A DNA stretch of 59,431 nt from Gammaproteobacteria bacterium (GTDB lineage: Bacteria; Pseudomonadota; Gammaproteobacteria; Xanthomonadales; Wenzhouxiangellaceae), in the NCBI GenBank assembly GCA_003567685.1, contig PWYW01000037.1, positions 1 through 59,431 on the forward strand, in the 5' to 3' direction. Position 1 is the first letter of the stretch. Each line of letters begins with the position of its first letter. The translations under genes were made by a program, and so were the position numbers. This document shows, piece by piece, positions 1 to 8,867 of the stretch. Below the pieces are notes generated by a model, which did not search any database, was not told the origin of the DNA, and saw only the letters and a program-made list of their open reading frames with translations.

Positions 1-1886
1 AGCGCGGCTTCCAGCGCCTGTTCGGCCTCCATCCACTCGCCCTCGAGTTGATCCTGCTTTGACGTCAGCGCCTGCTGGCGCTGGATCAGCCTGGCCAGAT
101 CGTCCTGCCGGTCACCTTCGTAAAGGGCCGGGTCGGCCAATTGCTGCTCGATATCGGCCAGCGCCTCGCCGGTTTCATCAATCTGGCGAGTCAGGCTTTC
201 CACGCGATTCTTCAACGGCTTGATCCGGGCCCGCTGGGCGGCCTGGTCACGGCGCTGCTCGCGACGCGCGCTGCGGCTGTTGGCCGGGGCCAGGCCGGGG
301 TCGGACTGGTTGGGTCCACCCTGGTCGGCCAGCCAGCGGCGGTAGTCGTCCAGGTCGCCGTCAAAGCGGGTAACGCCGCCGTGGGCGACAAGCCAGAAAA
401 CATCGACGGTGTTGTTGAGCAGGTGGCGATCGTGCGAAACCGTTACCACCGCGCCCTCGAAACCCTGGAGGGCCATGGTCAGGGCGTGGCGCATGTCCAG
501 GTCCAGGTGGTTGGTGGGTTCGTCGAGCAGCAGCAGGTTGGGCGCGCGCCAGACCAGCATGGCCAGCACCAGCCGGGCCTTTTCGCCGCCCGACATCGGG
601 CCGACCGGTGAGGTGGCCATGTCGCCACGGAAATCAAAGCCGCCGAGAAAATCGCGCAGCTTCTGCTCGCCCTGCTCGGGCGCCAGGCGTTGCAGGTGCA
701 GCAGTGGGCTGGCCTGCAAATCGAGCTGTTCGACCTGGTGCTGGGCGAAATAGCCGATGGTCAGACCACGGGCCAGCTCCAGCCGGCCGGCCAGCGGCGC
801 CAGATCACCGGCCAGGGCGCGCACCAGGGTCGACTTGCCGGCGCCGTTCAGGCCCAGCAGACCAATCCGGTCGCCGGGCGCCAGGCCCAGGTTCAGGTTG
901 CCCAGGATGCGTTTGTCGCCGTAACCCAGGTCAACCCGGTCCAGCGAGACCAGTGGATTGCTGGCCCGCGGCGGTTCGGGAAAGGCAAAGTCGAACGGCG
1001 AATCGGCGTGGGCCGGGGCAACCTTTTCCATCCGCTCCAGCGCCTTGATCCGGCTCTGCGCTGCCTTGGCCTTGGAGGCTTTGGCCCGGAAGCGGTCGAT
1101 GAACTTCTGCATATGGGCCACTTCACGCCGCTGGCGCTCGAAGCGGGCCTGCTGCTGGGCCAGCCGCTCGGCACGCTGGCGCTCGAAGTCGCTGTAGCCG
1201 CCGCTGTAGCTGGTCAACTGGCGGTGCTCGATGTGGATCACCGACTGGACCACGTTGTCGAGGAAATCGCGGTCGTGGGAAATCAGGATCAGCGTGCCGT
1301 CGAATCGTTTCAGCCAGTCTTCCAGCCAGATCACGGTTTCCATGTCCAGGTGGTTGGTCGGTTCGTCGAGCAGCAGCAAATCGGCCGGGCACATCAGCGC
1401 GCGCGCCAGGCTCAAACGAATGCGCCAGCCGCCGGAAAACGCGCCGACCGGGTTGGCGTGTTCCTGCGGCTTGAAACCCAGTCCATTGAGCAGCGCGCCG
1501 GCCCGCGCCCGGGCGGTGTAGCCGCCGGCATCGTCCAGCGCGGCGTGAGCGCGGGCAATCGCCTCGCCGTCGCCATCCTGCTCGGCCCGGGCCAGGCGGG
1601 CCTCGGCCGCGCGCAGCCGCTCATCGCCGTCAATCACGTAGTCCAGCGCCACCCGGTCTAGCTCGTGGATTTCCTGGGCCATCGCGGCAATCGTCCAGTC
1701 GGCCGGCAGGCTGCAATCCCCGGCATCCACCGACATCCGCCCCAGCAGCAGGCTGAACAGTGTGCTCTTGCCCGTGCCATTGGCGCCGATCAGCCCGACC
1801 TTGTGACCGGGAAAGACCGTGGCATTGGCCTCCTCAAGCAGCGGCTCGGGCCCGTGGCGCAGGGTCAGGTTGGAGATTTGCAGCAT
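1..1886 (-). CDS. ABC-F family ATP-binding protein (YheS-like), C-terminus cut by window edge
   Basis: About 628 codons read leftward from ATG at 1886 and run off the left edge. There are two ABC ATPase domains and no membrane segment. The first has Walker A GANGTGKS, signature SGGWR and Walker B LLLLDEPTNHLD. The second has GLNGAGKS, signature SGGEK and another LLLLDEPTNHLD. A charged linker between them holds the ABC-F interdomain region. The coiled, Gln/Arg-rich C-terminal part is entered but not finished. ABC-F proteins act on ribosomes rather than in transport. The visible length nearly equals the usual ~630-640 residues of YheS, so only the tip is missing. The exact subfamily (YheS versus Uup) is inferred. 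Confidence 0.93.
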   Translation of the reverse strand, partial: MLQISNLTLRHGPEPLLEEANATVFPGHKVGLIGANGTGKSTLFSLLLGRMSVDAGDCSLPADWTIAAMAQEIHELDRVALDYVIDGDERLRAAEARLARAEQDGDGEAIARAHAALDDAGGYTARARAGALLNGLGFKPQEHANPVGAFSGGWRIRLSLARALMCPADLLLLDEPTNHLDMETVIWLEDWLKRFDGTLILISHDRDFLDNVVQSVIHIEHRQLTSYSGGYSDFERQRAERLAQQQARFERQRREVAHMQKFIDRFRAKASKAKAAQSRIKALERMEKVAPAHADSPFDFAFPEPPRASNPLVSLDRVDLGYGDKRILGNLNLGLAPGDRIGLLGLNGAGKSTLVRALAGDLAPLAGRLELARGLTIGYFAQHQVEQLDLQASPLLHLQRLAPEQGEQKLRDFLGGFDFRGDMATSPVGPMSGGEKARLVLAMLVWRAPNLLLLDEPTNHLDLDMRHALTMALQGFEGAVVTVSHDRHLLNNTVDVFWLVAHGGVTRFDGDLDDYRRWLADQGGPNQSDPGLAPANSRSARREQRRDQAAQRARIKPLKNRVESLTRQIDETGEALADIEQQLADPALYEGDRQDDLARLIQRQQALTSKQDQLEGEWMEAEQALEAA

Positions 1887-2007
1887 GGAGATGGACTTCG
1901 CTTGGAGTTTTGGCGCGGGGTTTTGATTGCTTCGCGTAATGGTACGCGCCTGCGAGGGTCAGGCTGGGGTTTGGTTAAGCTACCATGACTGCTCCAAGTT
2001 CCCTTCT

Positions 2008-2037
2008 TTTCACCTTTCACCTTTTACCGTTTAACCG
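2008..2037 (+). repeat. CACCTTT heptamer tract before the YgjP-like gene
   Basis: About two imperfect units (TTTTCACCTTTCACCTTTTA) end just before the preferred start codon. The same low-complexity motif precedes the starts at 24131 and 24676. Confidence 0.6.
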
Positions 2038-2038
2038 C

Positions 2039-2761
2039 ATGTCTTACACCATCAAAACCCACCCCCGCGCCCGCCACGTGCGCCTGCGCGTTGATCCGGT
2101 AGAGGGTGTCGTGGTGACGGTGCCCAAGCGGTTTGATCAGCGACAGTTGCCGGCCCTGATGGCCGAGCGGCACGCATGGATCGAGGCGGTGCAGGCGCGG
2201 CATGCCAGCCTGCGGGCCGCGCGCAATGCCGACACCCTCGGGGTGCGGCCCGCGCGCATTGAACTGCCGGCCGTTGACGAGCAGTGGACGGTGGACTACC
2301 AGCACGAGCCACGCTCGCGGTTGGGCTTTGCGGTTGATGCTGACCGATCACAACTCTGCCTGCGTCTGCCCGAAGCGCCCGAGACCGAACTGGACGCGCG
2401 GATCGCCGAGCGCCTGCGCCGCTGGCTGCTGGACCATGCTCGCTTTTGCCTCGAACCTCGGTTGGAAGCGCTGGCCCGGGAGCATGGGCTTTGCTTTTCT
2501 CGCCTGAGCGTTCGTAACCAGCGCCGTCGCTGGGGCAGCTGCTCGGCCAGCGGTGCCATTTCTCTCAACGCACGGCTCCTGATGGCCTCGCCGGCGGCCT
2601 GCCGCTACGTCCTGATTCACGAGCTGGCCCATACGGTGCATCTCGATCACAGTCCGGCGTTCTGGAACCTGGTCGCGCGGCTGGACCCGGATCACCGCGC
2701 CCACGAGGCAGAGCTGAAGCAGCTGGGTCCGCAACTGCCCGATTGGCTGCAGGCTTGTTGA
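2039..2761 (+). CDS. YgjP-like zinc metallopeptidase (M48/SprT-related)
   Basis: 240 residues from ATG at 2039. The C-terminal half has the zincin motif HELAHTVHLDHS followed by FWNLV, typical of the YgjP/DUF45 family, and upstream the NQRRRWGSCS segment that is its other hallmark. It has no signal peptide, so it is probably cytosolic. Its substrate is unknown. An in-frame ATG at 1985 would add 18 residues, but that stretch is encoded by the low-complexity CACCTTT tract and looks non-coding, so I prefer 2039. Neither start has a convincing Shine-Dalgarno sequence. Confidence 0.82.
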   Translation: MSYTIKTHPRARHVRLRVDPVEGVVVTVPKRFDQRQLPALMAERHAWIEAVQARHASLRAARNADTLGVRPARIELPAVDEQWTVDYQHEPRSRLGFAVDADRSQLCLRLPEAPETELDARIAERLRRWLLDHARFCLEPRLEALAREHGLCFSRLSVRNQRRRWGSCSASGAISLNARLLMASPAACRYVLIHELAHTVHLDHSPAFWNLVARLDPDHRAHEAELKQLGPQLPDWLQAC

Positions 2762-2813
2762 TCCGGTAGCAGAACGGCTACCCTTGGGCGCTGCTGACTA
2801 CGGACTCGCCCCC

Positions 2814-3977
2814 ATGAACCTGATCGTCAAACTTATCGCCGGCATCGTGCTCGGCATCCTGGTGGGCCTGTTCGCGCCCGATCTGCTGATTCGCCTTTTG
2901 CTTACCTTCAAGGGGCTGTTTGGCCAACTGCTGTTTTTTACCATCCCCCTGCTGATCCTGTTCTTCATCACCAGCGGCATTGCCGGCTTGCCGCGCAATT
3001 CCGGACGCCTGCTGGGACGCACCCTGGGCACGGCCTATCTGTCGACCCTGCTGGCCGGCATCCTGGCCTTTCTGGTGGCCGCACTGGTGGTGCCGCTGCT
3101 GTCTGCTGATACCAGCGTGGTGCCGGCCGGCAACGGCGAGGCCCTCGAGCCGCTGGTTGAGCTGGTCATACCGCCGGTGATGGGCATCATGACGGCACTG
3201 ACGCTGGCCTTCATCTTTGGCTTAGGGATAGCCGCGGCCGGTGCGGATTCGCTCAAGACGGTCTTTGACCAAGGCCGCGACGTCATCGAGAAACTCCTAG
3301 TGGTGGTGATCATTCCGCTGCTGCCAATCTATATTGCCGGGGTGTTCGCCGAACTGGCCGCTGCCGGCACCGTGTTCGACACCCTGCGGACTTTCGGCGT
3401 GGTGCTGGCCCTGTCGATAGGCCTGCATTGGGTCTGGATTGTCACGCTGTTCGTGATTGCCGGTCTGAAAGCCGGCCGCTCGCCGTTCGAGTTGATTCGC
3501 AACGTGCTGCCGGCCTATTTCACCGCGCTGGGCACCATGTCGAGTGCGGCCACCATCCCCGTCACCCTGCAGTGCGCTCGCCGCAACAAGGTCTCCGATG
3601 ACATTGCCAGCTTTGCGGTACCGCTGTGCGCGACCACCCACCTGGCCGGTTCCACCATTACCATTGTTGCCTGCGCCGTGGCCGTGATGGTGCTGCATGA
3701 CAGCCTGGCCGTGCCGGGCCTGATGGCCATGCTGCCGTTCATCTTCATGCTTGGCATCGTGATGCTGGCGGCGCCCGGGGTGCCTGGTGGCGCGGTGATG
3801 TCGGCGGTGGCCCTGCTGGCCTCGATGCTGGGCTTCGGCGAATCGGCCATTGCCTTGATGATTGCCCTGTACATGGCCCAGGACAGCTTTGGCACGGCCT
3901 GCAACGTCACCGGCGACGGTGCCATTGCGGTAATGATCGATGAAGCTGGCAAGGCGGGCGCGCCTGACAGCGGCTGA
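2814..3977 (+). CDS. Dicarboxylate/amino acid:cation symporter (DAACS family)
   Basis: 387 residues, almost entirely hydrophobic, with the repeated re-entrant-loop architecture of the glutamate/C4-dicarboxylate symporters. The signature region reads SSAATIPVTLQ, followed by CATTHLAGSTITI (substrate- and cation-binding loops). It would import an amino acid or C4-dicarboxylate with Na+ or H+. The substrate cannot be read from sequence; the SSAA..P segment resembles SstT-like Ser/Thr carriers. I start at ATG 2814; an upstream TTG at 2784 is possible but would add an unusual charged leader. It lies directly before rpoN, where many proteobacteria carry lptAB instead. Confidence 0.85.
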   Translation: MNLIVKLIAGIVLGILVGLFAPDLLIRLLLTFKGLFGQLLFFTIPLLILFFITSGIAGLPRNSGRLLGRTLGTAYLSTLLAGILAFLVAALVVPLLSADTSVVPAGNGEALEPLVELVIPPVMGIMTALTLAFIFGLGIAAAGADSLKTVFDQGRDVIEKLLVVVIIPLLPIYIAGVFAELAAAGTVFDTLRTFGVVLALSIGLHWVWIVTLFVIAGLKAGRSPFELIRNVLPAYFTALGTMSSAATIPVTLQCARRNKVSDDIASFAVPLCATTHLAGSTITIVACAVAVMVLHDSLAVPGLMAMLPFIFMLGIVMLAAPGVPGGAVMSAVALLASMLGFGESAIALMIALYMAQDSFGTACNVTGDGAIAVMIDEAGKAGAPDSG

Positions 3978-4025
3978 TGCCGACCACCCGCCGGTCGCCA
4001 CTGGGCCGAGCGCGATTTCCGGTAG

Positions 4026-4031
4026 TACACT
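4026..4031 (+). promoter_or_regulatory. Predicted -10 (TACACT) of a leaderless rpoN transcript
   Basis: TACACT begins exactly 12 nt before the rpoN ATG at 4038, which would put the start site on or beside the A of ATG. No good -35 is visible. Five other genes in the window share this spacing. Confidence 0.5.
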
Positions 4032-4037
4032 GAGCGG

Positions 4038-5474
4038 ATGAAGACCGGCGCGCGATTGCAGCTAAAACTCGGCCAGAAACTCAAGCTGGCCCCGCAGTTG
4101 CGCCAGGCCATCAGCCTTTTGCAGCTCAATCGCGTGGAGTTGCGCCAGCACATTCGTGAAATGCTGGAGACCAACCCGCTGCTGGAGCGCAGCGACGAGG
4201 GCAGCGACGAGGGCAGCCTGGAGGGTGGCGACCCGTCGACGGACGATGGGCCGGGTGAAGAGCTCCGCGACGAGTTTGACGAGTCGTACGACGATTTCGG
4301 CATGGACGAGCTGCCCGATGGCTATTCGCTGGCCAGCGACGGGCCCAATTACGATGAATTCGTCAGCGACCGAGCCGAGGAATCCCTCCAGCAGCACCTG
4401 CTGTGGCAGGCCAATCTGTCGGGCTTCAGCGATACCGATGAAGCCATCGCAAGGGCCATCATCTACGCCCTGGACGAAGACGGTTTTCTCAAGGACGATC
4501 TGCAGGCCCTTCGCGCTTCGTTGGCACCCGAGTATCTGGTTTCGGTGGGCGAGGTGGAGGCCGTGCTGGAACGCATCCAGCATTTCGAGCCGGTTGGGGT
4601 GGCCTGTCGAGACCTCGGAGAGTGCCTGCGGGTTCAGCTCAAGGCCATGCCGGTCAGCACGCCCGGCCTTGGCCTGGCTGATTTCATTGTCCGCGATCAC
4701 CTGGAACTGCTCGGTCGCCAGGATTTGCCGATGCTGGCCCGGCGCATCGGGTTTCCCTTGGACGATGTCCAGACTGCGGTCGAACTGATTCGCCGCCTCA
4801 ACCCGCATCCCTGCAGCCGCTTCGGGCGCGATGATGACAACTACATCGTGCCCGACGTCTACGTGCATCCGCAGGGGGAGGCCTGGCGTGTCAGCCTTAA
4901 CCCCGAAGCCGACCCCGGCCTGAAACTCAACCAGATGTACCTGGACCTGGTTCGCAAGAGCCGTGGCAGCGACAAGGCGTACCTCAAGGACCGGCTTCAG
5001 GAAGCGCGTTGGCTGATCAGTGGTCTGGAAATGCGCAACCAGACCTTGCTGGCGGTATCCAATGCTATCGTCGAGCGCCAGGCCGGCTTCTTTACTCAGG
5101 GCGAAGCGGGCATGCGGCCCCTGCTCCAGCGCGAGGTGGCCGAAACGGTCGGGGTTCATGAGTCCACGGTCTCGCGGGCAACCACGCAGAAATACATGCA
5201 CACTCCGCGCGGCACCTTCGAGCTCAAGCATTTCTTTTCTGTGGGGCTTGCCGGGAGCGAGGGCGAACAGGTGGCAGCGACGGCCATCAAGGCGCGGCTG
5301 CGTCGGCTGATTGGTGAGGAGCCTGCCGGCAAACCCCTGTCTGACCAGGCGCTGGTCAGGGCGCTGGCCGAGGAGGGCGTGACGCTGGCCCGGCGAACGG
5401 TCGCGAAGTACCGTGAACAGCTTGGGATTCCGGGTTCGTCGGAGCGCCGACGAGGGCGTCAGGCCTGGACCTGA
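4038..5474 (+). CDS. rpoN: RNA polymerase sigma-54 factor
   Basis: 478 residues. Region I is the Gln/Leu-rich activator-interacting segment (residues ~8-50, with LGQKLKLAPQLRQAI). Region II is a strongly acidic Asp/Glu/Gly-rich stretch (~52-95). The core-binding region follows. The C-terminal DNA-binding part has an HTH (around REVAETVGVHESTVSR) and the RpoN box ARRTVAKYRE at residues 451-460, which contacts the -24 element. It directs transcription of nitrogen, motility and other alternative-sigma genes and needs AAA+ activators. It heads the hpf-ptsN-hprK-rapZ-PTS block, the classical PTS-Ntr arrangement. Confidence 0.97.
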   Translation: MKTGARLQLKLGQKLKLAPQLRQAISLLQLNRVELRQHIREMLETNPLLERSDEGSDEGSLEGGDPSTDDGPGEELRDEFDESYDDFGMDELPDGYSLASDGPNYDEFVSDRAEESLQQHLLWQANLSGFSDTDEAIARAIIYALDEDGFLKDDLQALRASLAPEYLVSVGEVEAVLERIQHFEPVGVACRDLGECLRVQLKAMPVSTPGLGLADFIVRDHLELLGRQDLPMLARRIGFPLDDVQTAVELIRRLNPHPCSRFGRDDDNYIVPDVYVHPQGEAWRVSLNPEADPGLKLNQMYLDLVRKSRGSDKAYLKDRLQEARWLISGLEMRNQTLLAVSNAIVERQAGFFTQGEAGMRPLLQREVAETVGVHESTVSRATTQKYMHTPRGTFELKHFFSVGLAGSEGEQVAATAIKARLRRLIGEEPAGKPLSDQALVRALAEEGVTLARRTVAKYREQLGIPGSSERRRGRQAWT

Positions 5475-5572
5475 ACCCCGGCCAGATAGCCCGCCTTGGG
5501 GTAACATTGACGAAACGATGAACCAACCCGGCATCCACCAGTCGGACAGAATTCAACCAAGGAGTGAACTGC

Positions 5573-5893
5573 ATGCAACTCGAAGTCACTGGTCAGAATG
5601 TTGATATCACCCAGGCGCTTCGCGCCTACATCAGCGAAAAATGCGAGCGCCTGACGCGTCACTTTGACAACATCATCTCGGCGCACTGGGTGCTGCATCT
5701 CGAAAAGCTTGAGCACAAGGCCGAAGCCACTGTCCACATCGGTGGCCGTACCAACCCGATTCACGCCGACGCGGTTGCCGATGACATGTACGCCGCCATC
5801 GATGCGTTGATCGACAAATTGGACCGCCAGGTTCGCCGCCACAAGGACAAGGTCACCGACCATCATCGTGGCACCGGCCCCGAAGTGGTCTGA
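5573..5893 (+). CDS. hpf: Ribosome hibernation promoting factor, short form
   Basis: 106 residues, matching the single-domain HPF/RaiA fold (starts MQLEVTGQNVDIT; later DNIISAHWVL and KLDRQVRRHKDK). It binds the 30S decoding region in stationary phase and promotes 100S dimers. ATG at 5573 is preferred because AAGGAG lies ~9 nt upstream; a GTG at 5564 sits on top of that site. The gap after rpoN is 98 nt and contains GGTAACATTG, a possible extra -10. The gene lacks the C-terminal extension of long HPF. Confidence 0.93.
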   Translation: MQLEVTGQNVDITQALRAYISEKCERLTRHFDNIISAHWVLHLEKLEHKAEATVHIGGRTNPIHADAVADDMYAAIDALIDKLDRQVRRHKDKVTDHHRGTGPEVV

Positions 5894-5943
5894 GACCGCG
5901 CCTGAGTGTTTCTCCAGGCGATCAAACCGCCAGGTGAGTATTG

Positions 5944-6411
5944 ATGCAATTAACTGATGTTCTCTCGGCCGACCGCATTGCGGTCGGCCTTTCCGTATCC
6001 AGCAAGAAGTCGCTGCTGGAAAAAGCCGCCGAGTTGCTGGCCAGCGCCAGTGACACGGCCGATGCCCGCGAGGTGTTCGAAAGCCTGTGCCAGCGCGAAC
6101 GGCTGGGCTCGACCGGACTGGGCCACGGCGTTGCGATCCCGCACGGTCGTGTGAGCAGCCAGGCAGGCGTCAGCGCGGCGATGATCCGGCTGTCCACGCC
6201 CATTGATTTCGATGCTCCGGACTCGGAGAAAGTCGACCTTTTTTTCGCCCTGTCAGTACCCGAGCAATGCTCGGACTTGTACCTGCGCCTGCTGGCGGAA
6301 ATGGCCGAGCGGCTGGGCAATGCCGACCATCGCGAGCGTCTGCGCTCGGCTGTCAGCGGCGAGGAAGTACTCAAGCTGCTGGCCATCGACCTGTCGGATT
6401 CGGCGGGCTGA
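5944..6411 (+). CDS. ptsN: PTS IIA-like nitrogen-regulatory protein (EIIA-Ntr)
   Basis: 155 residues, a single EIIA-Ntr/Fru domain. The phosphorylatable histidine is H67 in GVAIPHGR. It receives phosphate from HPr/NPr and regulates potassium transport, nitrogen metabolism and envelope functions; it is not a sugar carrier. TTG and ATG are adjacent at 5941/5944. Its TGA (6409-6411) abuts the hprK ATG directly, so the two are very likely co-translated. Confidence 0.95.
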   Translation: MQLTDVLSADRIAVGLSVSSKKSLLEKAAELLASASDTADAREVFESLCQRERLGSTGLGHGVAIPHGRVSSQAGVSAAMIRLSTPIDFDAPDSEKVDLFFALSVPEQCSDLYLRLLAEMAERLGNADHRERLRSAVSGEEVLKLLAIDLSDSAG

Positions 6412-7353
6412 ATGACCGAGGCGATCACCTCGCTGGAACTGTTCGAGCGCTACTCGGCGCCGCTTGGTCTGAGCTGGGTATGTGGCAAGAGGGCCGCCCA
6501 GCAACGCCGCATCGAGGCCACCAGCTTCCGCGTCAGACCGTCGTTGGTGGGTTTCATGAGCCTGATTCACCCCAACCGGGTGCAGGTGATCGGTGAAGAA
6601 GAAATGGCCTGGCTGGACGGGCTGGAAGCAAAACGCCGCTGGGAAACCGTGGCTCGCATCATGGATCTCCAGCCAGCGGTCTTGATTGTCGCCAACGACC
6701 TGACCGTCCCGGACGACCTCGAAGAATCTGCCCGTGAAAGCGGCACGCCCTTGATCAGGAGTAGTCACCCGGCGTGGGAATTGGTCAGCTTTCTGCAGTA
6801 TCGCGTGGCGCGGCGGCTGGCACGCCGGGTCACCCTGCACGGCGTATTCATGGAGATCTTCACCATTGGCGTGTTGATCACCGGCGAGGCCGGCACCGGT
6901 AAAAGCGAGCTGGCCCTGGAATTGCTTACCCGTGGCCATCGGCTGATCGCCGATGATGCGCCCGAGTTCACCCAGCTCACTCCGGACACCATCGAAGGCA
7001 CTTGCCCGCCGGTGCTGCGCGATTGCCTGGAAGTGCGCGGCCTGGGCATCCTCAACGTGCGCCGGATGTTTGGTGATTCAGCGGTTAAATCCAGCAAGTT
7101 CCTGCGCCTGGTTATTCACCTGCACCTGCCCGGGGATGAGCCCCCTGGTGGTGATCGACTGCGCGGCAACAACAGCAGCCGCAGCGTGCTGGAGATGGAC
7201 ATTCCTGAAATTCATTTGCCGGTCATGGCGGGTCGCAACCTGGCGGTGATGGCCGAGGCCGCGGTACGCGATTTCATGCTGCGCATGAAAGGCTTCGATG
7301 CCGCCGCCGAATTCGTCGAGCGACACAGCCGCCTGATGGGAGACGACACATGA
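6412..7353 (+). CDS. hprK: HPr kinase/phosphorylase
   Basis: 313 residues. The N-terminal domain (1-130) is followed by the kinase domain with HGVFMEIF and Walker A GEAGTGKS (K164). The family signature LEVRGLGILNVRRMFG lies at ~207-221. The enzyme phosphorylates and dephosphorylates a conserved serine of HPr. That serine is present in the HPr encoded downstream (S46 in NAQSIMG), so the substrate is in the same operon. It overlaps rapZ by 4 nt (ATGA). Confidence 0.96.
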   Translation: MTEAITSLELFERYSAPLGLSWVCGKRAAQQRRIEATSFRVRPSLVGFMSLIHPNRVQVIGEEEMAWLDGLEAKRRWETVARIMDLQPAVLIVANDLTVPDDLEESARESGTPLIRSSHPAWELVSFLQYRVARRLARRVTLHGVFMEIFTIGVLITGEAGTGKSELALELLTRGHRLIADDAPEFTQLTPDTIEGTCPPVLRDCLEVRGLGILNVRRMFGDSAVKSSKFLRLVIHLHLPGDEPPGGDRLRGNNSSRSVLEMDIPEIHLPVMAGRNLAVMAEAAVRDFMLRMKGFDAAAEFVERHSRLMGDDT

Positions 7354-8216
7354 ATCGCTTGTGCCCGATTGTGATCATTTCCGGCTTGTCGGGCAGCGGC
7401 AAGTCGGTGGCTTTGAACGCGCTGGAAGACAAGAACTATTACTGCGTCGACAATCTGCCCGGCGGTTTGTTGGCCGATTTGCTGGGCGAAATACGGCGCC
7501 AGCCCGAGCGTTATCCCCGGGTGGCCATCGGCATTGATGCCCGCACCGGGCCGGACGGCCTGGAGAAACTCCAGCGCCTGCTCGAGTCGCGCCAGGACGA
7601 TCCAGGCCTGAAACTGCTGTTTCTGACGGCCGACCGCCCGGTGCTGGTGCGTCGCTTCAGCGAAACCCGTCGCCGCCATCCGCTGGCTTCGGTCGGCGGC
7701 CTGGACGAGGCCATTCGTCAGGAAAAAGCCCTGATGGCCCCGATACGTGCCCTGGCCGACTGGGCCATCGACACCAGCGAGACCAATATTCACCAGCTGC
7801 GCCGTCAGACCTGGCGCCAGATCGGTGGTGCCAGTGAAGACAGCCCGGCGACGCTGGTGCTTGAGTCGTTCGCGTTCAAGAAGGGCGTGCCGCGTGATGC
7901 CGAGATGCTTTTTGACGCCCGCTGCCTGCCCAACCCCTACTGGGAGCCCGAACTGCGGCCGCGCACCGGCCTGGACCCCGAGGTTCAGGCCTACCTGGGC
8001 GGCAACCCGCGCGTGGAAGCGCTGTATGCCGATCTGCTTGCCATGATCCAGCGCTGGCAGCCCGCGCTGTTTGAAGACCAGCGCAGCCTGCTGACCGTGG
8101 CCATCGGCTGCACCGGCGGTCAGCACCGCTCGGTCTACCTGGTCAACCGTCTGGGGGAGGCGTTGCGCGACGCCGGCGTGGCCGTGGTGGTCAATCACCG
8201 TGAGCTGGGTCCATGA
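7350..8216 (+). CDS. rapZ: RNase adapter / nucleotide-binding protein RapZ
   Basis: 288 residues. Walker A GLSGSGKS at 12-19, then NYYCVDNLP. The C-terminal half has IGCTGGQHRSVY and ends with VNHREL, all hallmarks of RapZ/YvcJ. In enterobacteria RapZ senses glucosamine-6-phosphate and guides RNase E to GlmZ; here the RNA target is unknown. It starts inside the hprK stop and ends overlapping the EIIA-Man start at 8213 (ATGA). Confidence 0.96.
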   Translation: MNRLCPIVIISGLSGSGKSVALNALEDKNYYCVDNLPGGLLADLLGEIRRQPERYPRVAIGIDARTGPDGLEKLQRLLESRQDDPGLKLLFLTADRPVLVRRFSETRRRHPLASVGGLDEAIRQEKALMAPIRALADWAIDTSETNIHQLRRQTWRQIGGASEDSPATLVLESFAFKKGVPRDAEMLFDARCLPNPYWEPELRPRTGLDPEVQAYLGGNPRVEALYADLLAMIQRWQPALFEDQRSLLTVAIGCTGGQHRSVYLVNRLGEALRDAGVAVVVNHRELGP

Positions 8217-8590
8217 CCGGCGTGTTGCTGGTGACCCACGAGGGCGTGGCCGAGGCGCTGTGCCGGCAGGTCGAGATCATTCTCGACCAGTTGCCGCCGA
8301 TTACCACGGTCTCGATTTCTGCCGAGGCTGACATCGAGACAGCCCGGAACACCCTGCGCGAAGCCATGGCTGCGGCACGCGATGAACAGGGCCTGGTTGT
8401 CCTGACCGATTTGCCCGGCGCGACCCCACATAACCTGGCCGCGTGCGCCGCGGCCGAGGCCAACGACCGGCTGGTTTCCGGCCTCAGCCTGCCGATGCTG
8501 CTCAAGGTGCTCAGCCACCTCGACCAGCCGCCCGACCAACTGGCCCGGTTGGCCAGCGAAGGCGGTTATCAGGGGATCATCCAGGCATGA
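8213..8590 (+). CDS. PTS EIIA of the mannose family (regulatory)
   Basis: 125 residues. The EIIA-Man fold begins with GVLLVTHEG, where H9 is the phosphorylation site; VVLTDLPGATPHNLA is the second conserved loop. No EIIB, EIIC or EIID of this family is nearby, so it is unlikely to serve a local permease and probably acts as a regulator or a phosphate sink. Translationally coupled to rapZ by a 4-nt overlap. Confidence 0.92.
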   Translation: MTGVLLVTHEGVAEALCRQVEIILDQLPPITTVSISAEADIETARNTLREAMAAARDEQGLVVLTDLPGATPHNLAACAAAEANDRLVSGLSLPMLLKVLSHLDQPPDQLARLASEGGYQGIIQA

Positions 8591-8597
8591 CAGCGGC

Positions 8598-8867
8598 ATG
8601 ATTCAAAAAACCCTGACCCTGCGAAACCAGCGTGGCTTGCATGCGCGCGCAGCCAGCAAGCTGGTCCAGTGCGCCTCGGCCTTTCAGTCCCAGGTATGGC
8701 TTACCCGCCAGGGCCGCCGGGTCAACGCCCAGTCCATCATGGGGGTGCTGCTGCTGGCAGCGCCCAGTGGCAGTGAGTTGTTGATGGAAGTCGATGGGCC
8801 CGACGAAGAGCAGGCCATCGCCGCGCTGGTGGAACTGGTCGACAACCGTTTCGGGGAAGATCAGTGA
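8598..8867 (+). CDS. ptsH: HPr family phosphocarrier protein
   Basis: 89 residues, full HPr length. The catalytic histidine is H15 in RGLHARAA and the regulatory serine is S46 in NAQSIMGVL. Both sites are intact, so it can accept phosphate from Enzyme I (His) and from HprK (Ser). In PTS-Ntr nomenclature it could equally be called NPr/ptsO. Seven nt separate it from the EIIA-Man gene, and its stop overlaps the next gene. Confidence 0.95.
   Translation: MIQKTLTLRNQRGLHARAASKLVQCASAFQSQVWLTRQGRRVNAQSIMGVLLLAAPSGSELLMEVDGPDEEQAIAALVELVDNRFGEDQ

Noticed and set aside
690-1661. 323-codon plus-strand frame
   Set aside because: Antisense of the ABC-F gene, whose motifs are unambiguous.
4062-5534. 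490-codon minus-strand frame
   Set aside because: Antisense of rpoN; no recognisable domain.
5475-5943. Sigma-54 promoter before hpf or ptsN
   Set aside because: I found no TGGCAC-N5-TTGC type element with the required GG/GC spacing.
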